From Streptomyces sp. DHE7-1 (GTDB lineage Bacteria; Actinomycetota; Actinomycetes; Streptomycetales; Streptomycetaceae), in contig JACJDG010000003.1 of the NCBI GenBank assembly GCA_016432725.1, positions 5,114,001-5,178,000 on the forward strand: a stretch of DNA of 64,000 bases, read 5' to 3'. This document shows positions 35,648-43,860 of this stretch, in pieces. The notes beneath the pieces were generated by a model. That model was not told the DNA's origin. It did no database searches and was given only the letters and a program-made list of their open reading frames with translations. Position numbers and translations under genes: made by a program. Positions within the stretch are counted from its first letter, which is position 1. Each line of letters starts with the position of its first letter.

Positions 35648-35907
35648 TTCGCCGCACCCCCGCTCCGGGCACCGCGGGCGCGCTGGTCACGCTGCCACAG
35701 CTTGTGGGCCAGCATCGTGAGCGCGGTCGAGATGATCACCCACAGCATCTGGTACCAGTAGAAGAACGGGATCCCGATGAAGGCGGGGTCCGTCTTGGAG
35801 TACGAGCCGACCCACAGCATCGCCACGAACGGCGCGACGAGACACAGGCCGATGATCACCCGGACCGGCGTCACCACCGGTGGTCTCACTTCTTGCGTTT
35901 CGGACAT
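35644..35907 (-). CDS. DUF3311 small membrane protein, partner of MctP-type permease
   Basis: Predicted 87 aa. Two transmembrane helices (VRVIIGLCLVAPFVAMLWVG and FYWYQMLWVIISTALTML), with SYSKTDPAFIGIPFFYWYQM between them, the signature of DUF3311. Its stop overlaps the start of the permease gene (ATGA), so the pair is translationally coupled. DUF3311 proteins are found directly before SSS permeases and are thought to be accessory subunits. Confidence 0.92.
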   Translation of the reverse strand: MSETQEVRPPVVTPVRVIIGLCLVAPFVAMLWVGSYSKTDPAFIGIPFFYWYQMLWVIISTALTMLAHKLWQRDQRARGARSGGAAK

Positions 35908-36045
35908 GCCACGGCTCCGTCCCCTCGCTGATCACCTGTGTAATGCGCAGGCAATCTAGGTGACGCCGTCACGGCAGCGGAAGACCTCGTCCGCATATCG
36001 GCATATCGATTTCGCGTGCGGAGCGTGAAGGTTCTCCGCGCCCGG

Positions 36046-36810
36046 TCAGTCCTGGGGACGCTTGAGGCGGGCGACGAACTTGTACCGGTCGCCGCGGTAG
36101 ACGGACCGCACCCACTCGACCGGCTGGCCGCCGCGGTCCAGGGAGTGGCGGGAGAGCATCAGCATCGGCAGACCCACGTCGGTGCCGAGCAGACCCGCCT
36201 CGCGCGGGGTCGCCAGGGAGGTCTCGATGGTCTCCTCGGCCTCGGCGAGATGGACGTCGTAGACCTCGGCGAGCGCGGTGTACAGGGACGTGTACTTCAC
36301 CAGCGACCGCCGGAGCGCGGGGAAGCGCTTGGCCGACAGGTGGGTGGTCTCGATGGCCATGGGTTCGGCGTTGGCCATGCGCAGCCGCTCGATGCGCAGC
36401 ACCCGGCCGCCGGCCGTTATGTCGAGCAGCTCGGCGAGCCGGTCGTCGGCGGTGATGTACCCGATGTCCAGCAGCTGCGAGGTGGGCTCCAGACCCTGGG
36501 CGCGCATGTCCTCGGTGTAGGAGGTCAGTTGCAGCGCCTGGGACACCTTCGGCTTGGCGACGAAGGTGCCCTTGCCCTGGATGCGCTCCAGCCGGCCCTC
36601 GACGACGAGCTCCTGCAGGGCCTGCCGGACGGTCGTGCGGGAGGTGTCGAACTCGGCCGCCAGCGTGCGCTCCGGCGGGACCGGCGTGCCCGGCGCCTGC
36701 GTCTCCGTCATGTCGAGCAGGTGCTTCTTCAAGCGGTAGTACTTGGGCACGCGCGCGGTACGGACGGTCGTGCCGGCCTCGTGCTCCGCACTGCTGACGT
36801 CGGTGCTCAT
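36046..36810 (-). CDS. dasR: GntR/HutC-family global regulator DasR
   Basis: Predicted 254 aa from ATG 36810 (MSTDVSSAEHEAGTTVRTARV), the length of S. coelicolor DasR. The winged helix is PERTLAAEFDTSRTTVRQALQELVVEGRLERIQGKG in two segments, followed by the UTRA effector domain from TSYTEDMRAQGL onwards. DasR represses N-acetylglucosamine uptake and catabolism genes, antibiotic and sRNA genes; glucosamine-6-phosphate releases it. A DasR-type operator lies 136 bp upstream, suggesting autoregulation. The dasABC transporter genes normally divergent from dasR are not present here. Confidence 0.96.
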   Translation of the reverse strand: MSTDVSSAEHEAGTTVRTARVPKYYRLKKHLLDMTETQAPGTPVPPERTLAAEFDTSRTTVRQALQELVVEGRLERIQGKGTFVAKPKVSQALQLTSYTEDMRAQGLEPTSQLLDIGYITADDRLAELLDITAGGRVLRIERLRMANAEPMAIETTHLSAKRFPALRRSLVKYTSLYTALAEVYDVHLAEAEETIETSLATPREAGLLGTDVGLPMLMLSRHSLDRGGQPVEWVRSVYRGDRYKFVARLKRPQD

Positions 36811-36945
36811 GCTCTGCCTTCCCGGCTCCGGGTGCCGAAAGCGACCGACCGACCGTCGGCCACGGCTCACATCGTGGCACGGCTTCGCGCGTCGGGCTCC
36901 ACCCGCACGCTCCGTGATCCCCTCTGTATACCGGCGCACCCTCTG

Positions 36946-36959
36946 CTGGTCTAGTCCAG
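36946..36959. promoter_or_regulatory. DasR operator (dre) upstream of dasR
   Basis: CTGGTCTAGTCCAG is close to the dre consensus ACTGGTCTAGACCACT and nearly palindromic. It lies about 136 bp upstream of the dasR start and 53 bp upstream of the nagB 3' end. Confidence 0.75.
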
Positions 36960-37011
36960 AGGCCCCGGCGTCCCGCCCCCCGTGCGCCGGGGCGGGCGCG
37001 TCGGACGTCCT

Positions 37012-37797
37012 CTATATGCCCTGCCAGTCCGGCTTGCCGGCGTAGGTGTGGCGGAAGTAGTCGGCCAGCTTGAGCTTGGACGCGGCGGCCTCGTCGGCCA
37101 CCACCGTCGCGTGCGGGTGCAGCTGGAGCGCCGAGGCCGGGCACACGGCCGCGACCGGCCCCTCGACGGTGGCGGCGACCGCGTCCGCCTTGCCCTCCCC
37201 GGTGGCGAGCAGCACCAGGTGGCGGGCCTCCAGGATGGTGCCGATGCCCTGGGTGATCACGTGCTGCGGCACCTGCTCGATGTCACCGTCGAAGAAGCGC
37301 GCGTTGTCGATCCGGGTCTGCTCGGTCAGCGTCTTGATGCGGGTGCGCGAGGCGAGCGAGGAGCACGGCTCGTTGAACCCGATGTGCCCGTCCGTCCCGA
37401 TCCCGAGGAGCTGCAGGTCCACCCCGCCGGCCTCGCTGAGCGCGCGGTCGTAGGCCTCGCAGGCCGCCTGCACGTCCGCGGCGGTGCCGTCCGGCCCGGT
37501 GAAGGCCTCCATCCCTATGCCGAGCGGCTCCAGCACCTCCCGGCGCAGCACCGACCGGTAGGACTCCGGATGGTCGGCGGGCAGCCCCACGTACTCGTCG
37601 AGCTGGGCTATGCGCGCCCCGGAGGTGTCCACCGCACCGGAGCGCCACTTGCGTGCCAGTGCCTGGTAGACGGGCAGCGGAGTGGAACCGGTCGCCACGC
37701 CGAGCAGTGCGTCGGGCTTGCGTCGCAGCAGCTCGGCCATGGCCTCGGCGATCAGCTCGCCGCCCGCCGCGGCGTCCGGGACGATGACAACTTCCAC
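37012..37797 (-). CDS. nagB: Glucosamine-6-phosphate deaminase
   Basis: Predicted 261 aa from ATG 37797 (MEVVIVPDAAAGGELIAE). It converts glucosamine-6-P to fructose-6-P and ammonia, the last step of GlcNAc use. Active-site motifs are LGVATGSTPLPVYQAL near residue 33, LDEYVGL with catalytic aspartate near 68, GIGTDGHIGFNEP near 132-144 with catalytic Asp/His/Glu, and LLATGEGKADAV near 197. Length is normal. A dre site about 50 bp upstream places it under DasR. Confidence 0.96.
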   Translation of the reverse strand: MEVVIVPDAAAGGELIAEAMAELLRRKPDALLGVATGSTPLPVYQALARKWRSGAVDTSGARIAQLDEYVGLPADHPESYRSVLRREVLEPLGIGMEAFTGPDGTAADVQAACEAYDRALSEAGGVDLQLLGIGTDGHIGFNEPCSSLASRTRIKTLTEQTRIDNARFFDGDIEQVPQHVITQGIGTILEARHLVLLATGEGKADAVAATVEGPVAAVCPASALQLHPHATVVADEAAASKLKLADYFRHTYAGKPDWQGI

Positions 37798-37845
37798 GCT
37801 GGGCCTGCCGTTCTCAAGAGGGCTCGAAGTCTGGGAAACGTGCCA

Positions 37846-37861
37846 TGTGGTTTAGACCAAT
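37846..37861. promoter_or_regulatory. DasR operator (dre) upstream of nagB
   Basis: TGTGGTTTAGACCAAT contains TGGT-TTAG-ACCA, one base off the consensus TGGTCTAGACCA, and sits about 50-65 bp before the nagB start codon, a repressing position. Confidence 0.85.
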
Positions 37862-37980
37862 CTAACAGAACGGGCGGCCGCGGGCAGGGGTTCCACGGCC
37901 TGCTCGGTCTTGTTTTCTAGTGATCGCTACATTAAAACTGTACTACGCGGCGCCGGTATTTCTCTAGGGTTCGCTATAGA

Positions 37981-38736
37981 ATGCCCTCCATGGTGACGGG
38001 TCAGGAGACGAACGCGCAGGCCAGGCCATCGAGATCGCGGGGGCGCCCGCGCTCCTTCGACCGGACGGCCGCCCTGGAGAAGGCGCTGACGGCCTTCTGG
38101 CGGCACGGCTACGAGGCGACGTCGGTCTCCGACCTCACCCGGATCATGGGCATCGGCACCCCGAGCCTCTACGCGGCCTTCGGTGACAAGCGGTCCCTGT
38201 TCGAGGAGGTCGTCCAGGTCTACGCCGCCACCCACGGCTCCTTCGCCGACCGGGCCCTGGCCGAGGAGCCCACCGCCCGGGCCGCTGTCGAGCGCACGCT
38301 GCGCGAGGCCGCCGCCCGGTACACCGACCCCGAGCGCCCCTTCGGCTGCCTGGTCGCGCACGCGGCCACCAACTGCACGAGCCCCGAGGTCGAGACCCTG
38401 CTGCGGGACCGGCGCGAGGCGTCCCTGGCCGCCCTGGACGCCCGGATCCGGGCGGACGTCGCGGCCGGCCTGCTGCCCGCCGGCACCGACGCCGCGGCCC
38501 TCGCCCGCCATGCGGCCGCGGTGCTCCACGGCATGTCCCAGCAGGCCCGGGACGGCGCGGCCCGGGCGGAGCTGGAGTCGCTCGCCGAAATTGCCATGGC
38601 CATCTGGCCCGCGGCTGAGCCGGGCGGGCTAGGCTGCGTGGCATCGCGTGCCGTAGCGACGCATGCCCTCGCGCGCATGGACATGCCCTCGTGGTCTAGT
38701 CCACAATGCGTAAGGGGATTCCCCAGGGAAAAATGA
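37981..38736 (+). CDS. TetR-family transcriptional regulator; 3' end probably frameshifted
   Basis: As written the frame gives 251 aa from ATG 37981 (second candidate ATG 37990). The N-terminal HTH is ATSVSDLTRIMGIGTPSLYAAFGDKRSLFEEV; the C-terminal domain has the FGCLVAHAATNCTSPEVE segment typical of one TetR subgroup. Residues after about 212 (GLGCVASRAVATHALARM) look non-coding: one more C in CCC at 38608-38610 would end the protein at TGA 38616-38618. The present frame otherwise runs through a DasR operator and into a probable sRNA. No ribosome site precedes the start, so a leaderless mRNA is possible. Confidence 0.82.
   Translation: MPSMVTGQETNAQARPSRSRGRPRSFDRTAALEKALTAFWRHGYEATSVSDLTRIMGIGTPSLYAAFGDKRSLFEEVVQVYAATHGSFADRALAEEPTARAAVERTLREAAARYTDPERPFGCLVAHAATNCTSPEVETLLRDRREASLAALDARIRADVAAGLLPAGTDAAALARHAAAVLHGMSQQARDGAARAELESLAEIAMAIWPAAEPGGLGCVASRAVATHALARMDMPSWSSPQCVRGFPREK
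38678..38707 (+). promoter_or_regulatory. Promoter with overlapping DasR operator (dre)
   Basis: TGGACA at 38678-38683 and CACAAT at 38702-38707 are separated by 18 nt, a plausible -35/-10 pair. The dre-like palindrome CGTGGTCTAGTCCACA (38690-38705) lies over the -10 region, where DasR binding would affect initiation. Predicted start of transcription about 38713. Confidence 0.6.
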
Positions 38737-38871
38737 AAAGCTTCCGTCTTCCCCGCACAGGAAGGCGGACCGAGGACCCGGAGCTCTCTGCCCTGACTGC
38801 CCCGGCTCCTCGGCCTTCGGCCGACCGGGACCGCACACCCCGCGGCCGATGATGCTCCGGGCTGCGGTGCC
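38713..38871 (+). ncRNA. scr5239: Probable small RNA, scr5239-like
   Basis: The intergenic region between a TetR gene and the PdtaS-like kinase gene (the SCO5238/SCO5239 gap in S. coelicolor) is where the conserved 159-nt sRNA scr5239 is encoded; it represses agarase, metE and PEP carboxykinase post-transcriptionally and depends on DasR. Here a dre site overlaps a candidate promoter immediately upstream. The transcribed region contains stem-loops such as GGGGATTCCCC and TCGGCC-TTC-GGCCGA and no good open frame. Ends are inferred from the known length. A possible downstream stop is CCGCGGCCCGCGG followed by a T5 run near 38920. Confidence 0.6.
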
Positions 38872-38953
38872 GGAAGGGTTGAGGGTCCCTTCCAGGCGCC
38901 GCGGCCCGCGGGTGTTTTTCGGGCACCCGTGCGGCCCCGGGTACGCTCGCATC

Positions 38954-40429
38954 GTGCCCTCCATGAACGAACTCGTACGCCAGCACACGGCCCTCGACGA
39001 CTCCGACCTCGAGTGGCTCCACCTGCTGGTCTCGGAGTGGCAGCTGCTCTCCGACCTCTCCTTCGCCGACCTGGTGCTGTGGGTCCCGACCAGTGACGGC
39101 ACCCGGTACGTCTCGGTCGCCCAGATGCGTCCCAACACCGGCCCGACCTCGTACCAGGACGACATGGTCGGCCATCTGGTCCCGCGCGGCCGGCGGCCCA
39201 TGCTGGACGCGGCGCTGGACGAGGGCCGGATCGTGCGCGAGGGCGACCCGGAGTGGCGCGAGGAGGTGCCCGTCCGGGTCGAGTCCATCCCCGTACGGCG
39301 GGCCGGCCGCGTTCTCGGCGTCATCGCCCGCAACACCAACCTGCTCACCGTCCGCACACCGAGCCGGCTGGAGCTGACCTATCTCCAGAGCGCCTCGGAC
39401 CTCGCGCAGATGATCGCGGCCGGCTCCTTCCCCTTCCCCGACCAGCAGGTCGACATGGACGCCTCGCCGCGGGTCGGCGACGGGCTGATCCGGCTGGACG
39501 CGGACGGCACCGTCCAGTACGCCTCACCGAACGCCCTGTCCGCCTACCATCGGCTCGGCCTCGCCGCCGACCTGGTCGGTCACCACCTGGGCCGGACCAC
39601 CGCCGAACTCGCGCCCACCCGGGGTCCGGTGGACGAGGCGCTCGCCAAGGTGGCGAGCGGCTGGGCGCCGCGCGAGTTCGAGATCGAGGCGCACGACGGG
39701 GTCATCCAGTTCCGGGCCATTCCGCTCAAGCCCAAGGGCACCCGCATCGGTTCGCTGGTGCTGTGCCGGGACGTCACCGAACTCCGGCGGCGCGAACGTG
39801 AGTTGATCACGAAGGACGCGACGATCCGGGAGATCCACCACCGGGTGAAGAACAACCTGCAGACCGTCGCGGCCCTGCTCAGGCTGCAGGCCCGGCGCAT
39901 CGGTTCCGAGCGCGGCCGGGAGGCCCTGGAGGAGGCCGTCCGCCGGGTCGGCTCGATCGCGATCGTGCACGAGACGCTCTCCCAGAACCTCGACGAGCGC
40001 GTGGAGTTCGACGACATCGCCGACCGCGTGCTGGCGATGGTCGCCGAGATCTCCCCGGGCAAGGTGGCCGGCCGGCGCAGCGGGCGCTTCGGCATACTCG
40101 ACGCCGAGGTGGCCACCCCCCTGTCGATGGTGCTCACCGAGGTGCTGCAGAACGCCCTGGAGCACGGCTTCCGGGAGGGCGACACCGGCACGGTCGAGGT
40201 CTCCGCGGTGCGCGGCGGCACCTCCAAGGAGGCCCGTCTGCTGGTCACCGTCCAGGACGACGGCGTCGGCCTGCCCGAGGGGTTCGACCCGCACCGCTCG
40301 GGCAACCTCGGCCTGCAGATCGTACGGACGCTGGTGGAGGGCGAGTTGGGTGGCACCTTCGACATGGTCCCAGCGCCGGAGCGCGGGACGAGGGTGATCC
40401 TCGACATCCCGGTGCGCGCGCAGAAGTGA
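38954..40429 (+). CDS. PdtaS-like cytosolic sensor histidine kinase (HWE/HisKA_2)
   Basis: Predicted 491 aa from GTG 38954 (VPSMNELVRQHTALDDSD). Domain order: a GAF-like sensor domain (residues 5-160), a PAS domain (about 175-275, GLIRLDADGTVQYASPNALS), HisKA_2 with the phospho-acceptor IHHRVKNNLQTVAALL, and an HATPase domain with LTEVLQNALEHGF and GVGLPEGF. No transmembrane helix is seen. Orthologues in actinobacteria (PdtaS in mycobacteria) act with an antitermination-type response regulator, not located here. It lies next to wblE, a conserved pairing. Confidence 0.9.
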   Translation: MPSMNELVRQHTALDDSDLEWLHLLVSEWQLLSDLSFADLVLWVPTSDGTRYVSVAQMRPNTGPTSYQDDMVGHLVPRGRRPMLDAALDEGRIVREGDPEWREEVPVRVESIPVRRAGRVLGVIARNTNLLTVRTPSRLELTYLQSASDLAQMIAAGSFPFPDQQVDMDASPRVGDGLIRLDADGTVQYASPNALSAYHRLGLAADLVGHHLGRTTAELAPTRGPVDEALAKVASGWAPREFEIEAHDGVIQFRAIPLKPKGTRIGSLVLCRDVTELRRRERELITKDATIREIHHRVKNNLQTVAALLRLQARRIGSERGREALEEAVRRVGSIAIVHETLSQNLDERVEFDDIADRVLAMVAEISPGKVAGRRSGRFGILDAEVATPLSMVLTEVLQNALEHGFREGDTGTVEVSAVRGGTSKEARLLVTVQDDGVGLPEGFDPHRSGNLGLQIVRTLVEGELGGTFDMVPAPERGTRVILDIPVRAQK

Positions 40430-40455
40430 ATCCGCCCGGGCCCGGACAGCAATGA

Positions 40456-40482
40456 GCCCCGGACCACTTGGTGGTCCGGGGC
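40456..40482. terminator. Bidirectional terminator between kinase and wblE
   Basis: GCCCCGGACCAC-TTG-GTGGTCCGGGGC is a perfect 12-bp stem with a 3-nt loop at 40456-40482, between the convergent kinase and wblE genes. Confidence 0.88.
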
Positions 40483-40593
40483 CAAAGCTCGAAGCTATGC
40501 GCATCGGGGGTACTGCGCGCTGCGGCTCGGGGGCGGGAGATGCGTACGCGATGTACGCGCCGCCAAGCTCAGGCTGTCAGCAGGGGTGGGATG

Positions 40594-40851
40594 TCAGGCG
40601 GAGGCCTGACGGGCCCGGTTGCGGGCGGCGCGGCGCTTCATGGCGCGGCGCTCGTCCTCGCTGAGACCACCCCAGACGCCGGAGTCCTGACCGGACTCGA
40701 GCGCCCACTGCAGGCACTGCTCCATGACAGGGCAGCGACGGCAGACGGCCTTGGCTTCCTCGATCTGCAGCAGCGCAGGACCGGTGTTGCCGATGGGGAA
40801 GAAGAGCTCGGGGTCTTCCTCGCGGCAAACGGCGTTGTGACGCCAGTCCAT
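40594..40851 (-). CDS. wblE: WhiB-family iron-sulfur transcription factor WblE (WhiB1 type)
   Basis: Predicted 85 aa from ATG 40851 with an AAGGAGAGG ribosome site upstream. The four cluster cysteines are in AVCREEDP, then CRRCPVMEQCLQWAL (CxxCxxxxxC), followed by the GVWGGLSEDERR turn and a basic DNA-binding tail KRRAARNRARQ. Wbl proteins bind a [4Fe-4S] cluster sensitive to NO and oxygen and work with the primary sigma factor. The short, single-domain form next to a PdtaS-type kinase matches WblE/WhiB1, the essential or near-essential member. Confidence 0.95.
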   Translation of the reverse strand: MDWRHNAVCREEDPELFFPIGNTGPALLQIEEAKAVCRRCPVMEQCLQWALESGQDSGVWGGLSEDERRAMKRRAARNRARQASA

Positions 40852-40894
40852 GGCTGCTACCTCTCCTTGGTATTACGTGCAAGTTGCTTGTGAA

Positions 40895-40910
40895 TGTGAA
40901 CGCTTTCACG
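40895..40910. promoter_or_regulatory. CRP-like palindrome upstream of wblE
   Basis: TGTGA-ACGCTT-TCACG matches the CRP/cAMP-receptor consensus TGTGA-N6-TCACA at 9 of 10 positions, centred 51 bp upstream of the wblE start. The mycobacterial orthologue whiB1 is controlled by CRP through a promoter site. Confidence 0.55.
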
Positions 40911-41171
40911 AATCCCTCAACAAGTGAAGGGCCGATCGTCGGGTCTTCCCCGGCGTGGTCCTGTGGTTTGAAGAGGGTTCCGGTGATCAGTGGAGGCTGG
41001 TCCTGCGGGCCGTCCCGATCGCCACGTAGAGACTCGCAAACCTCAGCGGCGGATACAACCCCTTCAGGAAAGTTTTTTTTGATTCCTCGGTGTCGACTGG
41101 GTCACAGCCGTACTTCCATGGGGTGGACCCTGGCCTAAACGTTCGAGTGAAAGGACTTTCGCCTCTTCCGC
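40911..41171. other. Intergenic region upstream of wblE, rest unassigned
   Basis: The 320-nt gap 40852-41171 holds the wblE leader and the CRP-like site. The remainder contains an isolated T8 run at 41073-41080 without a clear hairpin, and no credible open frame. It should contain the wblE promoters. Confidence 0.5.
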
Positions 41172-42139
41172 TCACACAATCACACGCAGTGCGCGGCGTA
41201 CGCCTGTGAACGTCACGCTCGTACGCAGCCCCAGGTGGTCACCGTCCATCTGAAGCGGCAGCGGCACCTTCGAATGCAAGGTGAAGCGGTCCAGATCGTG
41301 GAGTGAGACGGCATGCTTCCCATGGGGTCCCCGCTCGGGGGACGAAGTGAGCAACTGGGTGCCATACCGGGCAACCGCGGCCGTGGACAGACGGCTGAGA
41401 CCGAGTACGTCGAGGCCCGTGTCGAACGAGGCCTTAGGTGACGTGTACATCGGGCGATTGCCGAGATACGTCCAAGGGACGTGTTCGAGGCTATGGCGAC
41501 CACCAGATCGGTGACCGGGTCCGCGCCGGCGCGTTCGAGCGTGATCGTGCCGTGCCTGCGGTGCTGCTCACCGAGGAACTGGCGCATCACCTGCCGTACG
41601 TACAGCGCGTGCGTCGACTTCTTGCCGCGCTCGCGCTGCTGTTCCACCCGGCCGACCACGCCGGCGTCGAAGCCCAGCCCCGCGTTGAAGGTGAACCAGC
41701 GCGCCGGGACCGACTCGTCCTCGGTGCCGGGTGTGCCCGAGGTCAGGCCCAGGCCGACGACCCGCTCCCTGCGCTCGCGCAGGGCGTCCAGCAGGGCGCC
41801 GGTGGCCTCGACCGGATCGTTGGGCAGACCGAGCGCGCGGGCGAAGACGTTGGTGGAGCCGCCCGGCACCACGGCGAGGCCGGGCAGCCGGTCCGGGTCG
41901 GGGCCCGCGTGCAGCAGGCCGTTGACCACCTCGTTGACGGTGCCGTCGCCGCCGAGGGCCACGACCATGTCGATGTCGGAGCTCTGCGCGGCCTGCCGGC
42001 CCAGGTCGCGCGCGTGGCCGCGGTACTCGGTGGTGACCGCCTCGAGCTTCATCTCGCTCGCCAGCGCGTGGATCAGCACGTCACGCCTGCGTGCGCTTGT
42101 GGTGGTTGCCGCCGGATTGACCACGAGAAGTGCACGCAT
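41172..42139 (-). CDS. Diacylglycerol/sphingosine-kinase family lipid kinase; frameshifted in this sequence
   Basis: Start ATG 42139 gives MRALLVVNPAATTTSARRRD, the phosphate-binding N-terminus of the DAGK catalytic fold, followed by MVVALGGDGTVNEVVNGL (GGDGT) and LAVVPGGSTNVFARALG. The frame is lost near 41472-41475 (ASNTS-PWTYLGNRP) and resumed as MYTSPKASFDTGLDVLGLSRLST, continuing to the stop at 41172. Restored length about 322 aa. The reaction is ATP-dependent phosphorylation of a lipid headgroup at the membrane surface; the substrate (diacylglycerol, sphingoid or undecaprenol-like) cannot be read from sequence. Confidence 0.88.
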
Positions 42140-42297
42140 GGATGGCAGCGTACCTACTGGGGGGTACCCGGCCCAGACCGAGGTAGGGATCCGGTAAGAG
42201 GAAGGGCGTGAGCCTGCCCACGTGGACCGCCGGGGCGGCGGCCGCGCACGGCACCTCCCCGCGGCCGCCCCGGAGGGCCGGCGGATACCCTTCAGGG

Positions 42298-42750
42298 GTG
42301 AGCAGTGAGCAGAACCCCGCCCCGGACACCACCGAAGCGCCCGCGGACTCCGGGCCGCGCCCGCGCCGGCTGACGTACGCGGCGGCGCTGGCCGCGCTGG
42401 AGGGTGCCGCCCTGGTGATCGGCGGCGTGTGGATCCTGGTCCTCGGGCTCACCGGCGCCCCGGACGACCGTCAGCAGGCCGTGACCGGCGGGATCACTCT
42501 GCTGGTACTGGCGCTGCTCCCGCTGCTCGCCGCGCGCGGCCTGCTGCTGCGCCGCGGCTGGAGCCGCGGGCCGGCGGTGATCACCCAGCTCATGGCCCTG
42601 CCGGTGGCCTACAACCTGCTCCAGGCCGACAGCATGGCCATTCCGGGCGGTATCGCCCTCGCCGTCGTGGCGGTCGCGGCCCTGGTGCTCCTGGTGAGCC
42701 CCGCGACGACCCGGGCGCTCGGGATCAAGGGCCCGGGCCGGGCCGACTAG
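42298..42750 (+). CDS. Integral membrane protein, four helices, function unknown
   Basis: Predicted 150 aa from GTG 42298 (VSSEQNPAPDTTEAPADSG). A disordered Pro/Ala head of about 30 residues is followed by four helices: LAALEGAALVIGGVWILVLG, VTGGITLLVLALLPLLAARGLLL, a shorter PAVITQLMALPVAYNLL and IPGGIALAVVAVAALVLLVS. No catalytic motif. Divergent from the lipid-kinase gene and convergent with sigH. The fold is seen across Streptomyces as a conserved hypothetical. Confidence 0.8.
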   Translation: MSSEQNPAPDTTEAPADSGPRPRRLTYAAALAALEGAALVIGGVWILVLGLTGAPDDRQQAVTGGITLLVLALLPLLAARGLLLRRGWSRGPAVITQLMALPVAYNLLQADSMAIPGGIALAVVAVAALVLLVSPATTRALGIKGPGRAD

Positions 42751-42769
42751 ACGGCCCGCTCCGGTCCGG

Positions 42770-43771
42770 TCACTCCTCCACCAGCAGCTTCTCCCGGAGC
42801 TGGGCCAGTGTGCGGGCCAGCAGCCGGGAGACGTGCATCTGGGAGATGCCCACCTCCTGCGCGATCTGCGACTGGGTCATGTTCCCGAAGAAACGCAGCA
42901 GCAGGATCCGCTTCTCGCGGGGCGGGAGGTCCTCCAGCAGGGGCTTGAGGGACTCCCGGTACTCCACGCCCTCCAGCGCCTCGTCCTCGGCGCCGAGGGT
43001 GTCGGCCACCGCGGGGGACTCGTCGTCGGTGTCGGGGACGTCCAGGGACAGCGTGGAGTACGCGTTGGCGGACTCCAGGCCCTCCAGGACCTCCTCCTCG
43101 GAGATGGCCAGCTTCTCGGCCAGCTCGTGAACGGTGGGTGAGCGGCCGTGCAGCTGGGACAGCTCGGCCGTGGCCGTCGTCAGCGCGAGGCGCAGCTCCT
43201 GCAGCCGCCGCGGCACCCGGACCGCCCAGCCCTTGTCGCGGAAGTGCCGCTTGATCTCGCCGACCACGGTCGGGGTGGCGTACGTGGAGAACTCCACGCC
43301 GCGCTCCGGGTCGAAGCGGTCGACGGACTTGATCAGGCCGATCGTGGCGACCTGGGTGAGGTCGTCCAGCGGCTCGCCCCGGTTGCGGAAGCGGCGGGCG
43401 AGGTGCTCGACGAGCGGCAGGTGCATCCGGACGAGCTGGTTGCGCAGCTCCGCGTACTCCGCGCTGCCCGCGTTCAGCCGGCGCAGTTCGAGGAACATCG
43501 CACGCGCCCCGCTGCGGTCCTGGGGATCGTGACGGGTGGCGTGCACGGCCTCGGCGCCCACCGCGTCGTCCTCCGCGTTTCGCTCGTGCTCGCTCATCGT
43601 CCCGCCCGTAGCCCTTCCCCGAGCCCTCGCCCCCGCGCGGGCGGCGGACCCGGATCTGCCGCGTGCCTTCGGAGGCGCGCTCTGCACGGCACCGTCGCCG
43701 GCGGCCTCAGCGGAGTCGTCCTCCGGGTGCGGCCTGGCCTGCTCGGGGATGCCGTCGATGCCGTCAGCCAT
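42770..43771 (-). CDS. sigH: SigB/SigF-family stress sigma factor SigH
   Basis: 333 aa if started at ATG 43771 (MADGIDGIPEQARPHPEDDS); 275 aa if started at ATG 43597 (MSEHERNAEDDAVG). SigH in S. coelicolor exists as several N-terminally different isoforms, so both may be used. Region 2 reads LVEHLARRFRNRGEPLDDLTQVATIGLIKSVDRFD in two parts with GVEFSTYATPTVVGEIKRHFRD; region 3 LRLALTTATAELSQLHGRSPTVHELAE; region 4 TQSQIAQEVGISQMHVSRLLA. It serves osmotic stress and development. The anti-sigma gene is directly upstream. Confidence 0.9.
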   Translation of the reverse strand: MADGIDGIPEQARPHPEDDSAEAAGDGAVQSAPPKARGRSGSAARAGARARGRATGGTMSEHERNAEDDAVGAEAVHATRHDPQDRSGARAMFLELRRLNAGSAEYAELRNQLVRMHLPLVEHLARRFRNRGEPLDDLTQVATIGLIKSVDRFDPERGVEFSTYATPTVVGEIKRHFRDKGWAVRVPRRLQELRLALTTATAELSQLHGRSPTVHELAEKLAISEEEVLEGLESANAYSTLSLDVPDTDDESPAVADTLGAEDEALEGVEYRESLKPLLEDLPPREKRILLLRFFGNMTQSQIAQEVGISQMHVSRLLARTLAQLREKLLVEE

Positions 43772-43860
43772 GCGTCGGGCGCCGTCCGTGGGGCCTTGGC
43801 CCTCCGCCGGCAGCTCCCGTGTGCCGCGCTCTTCGTCCCGCACCGGCCCGTCCCCGTTCC

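Noticed and set aside
33416..35761. A 781-codon plus-strand frame across the end of nrdA, its leader and the permease
   Set aside because: It crosses a riboswitch, a terminator and the permease in antisense with low-complexity residues; nrdA and mctP are unmistakable.
41073..41080. Isolated T8 run as a rho-independent terminator
   Set aside because: No stable hairpin precedes it on either strand and no gene ends nearby.
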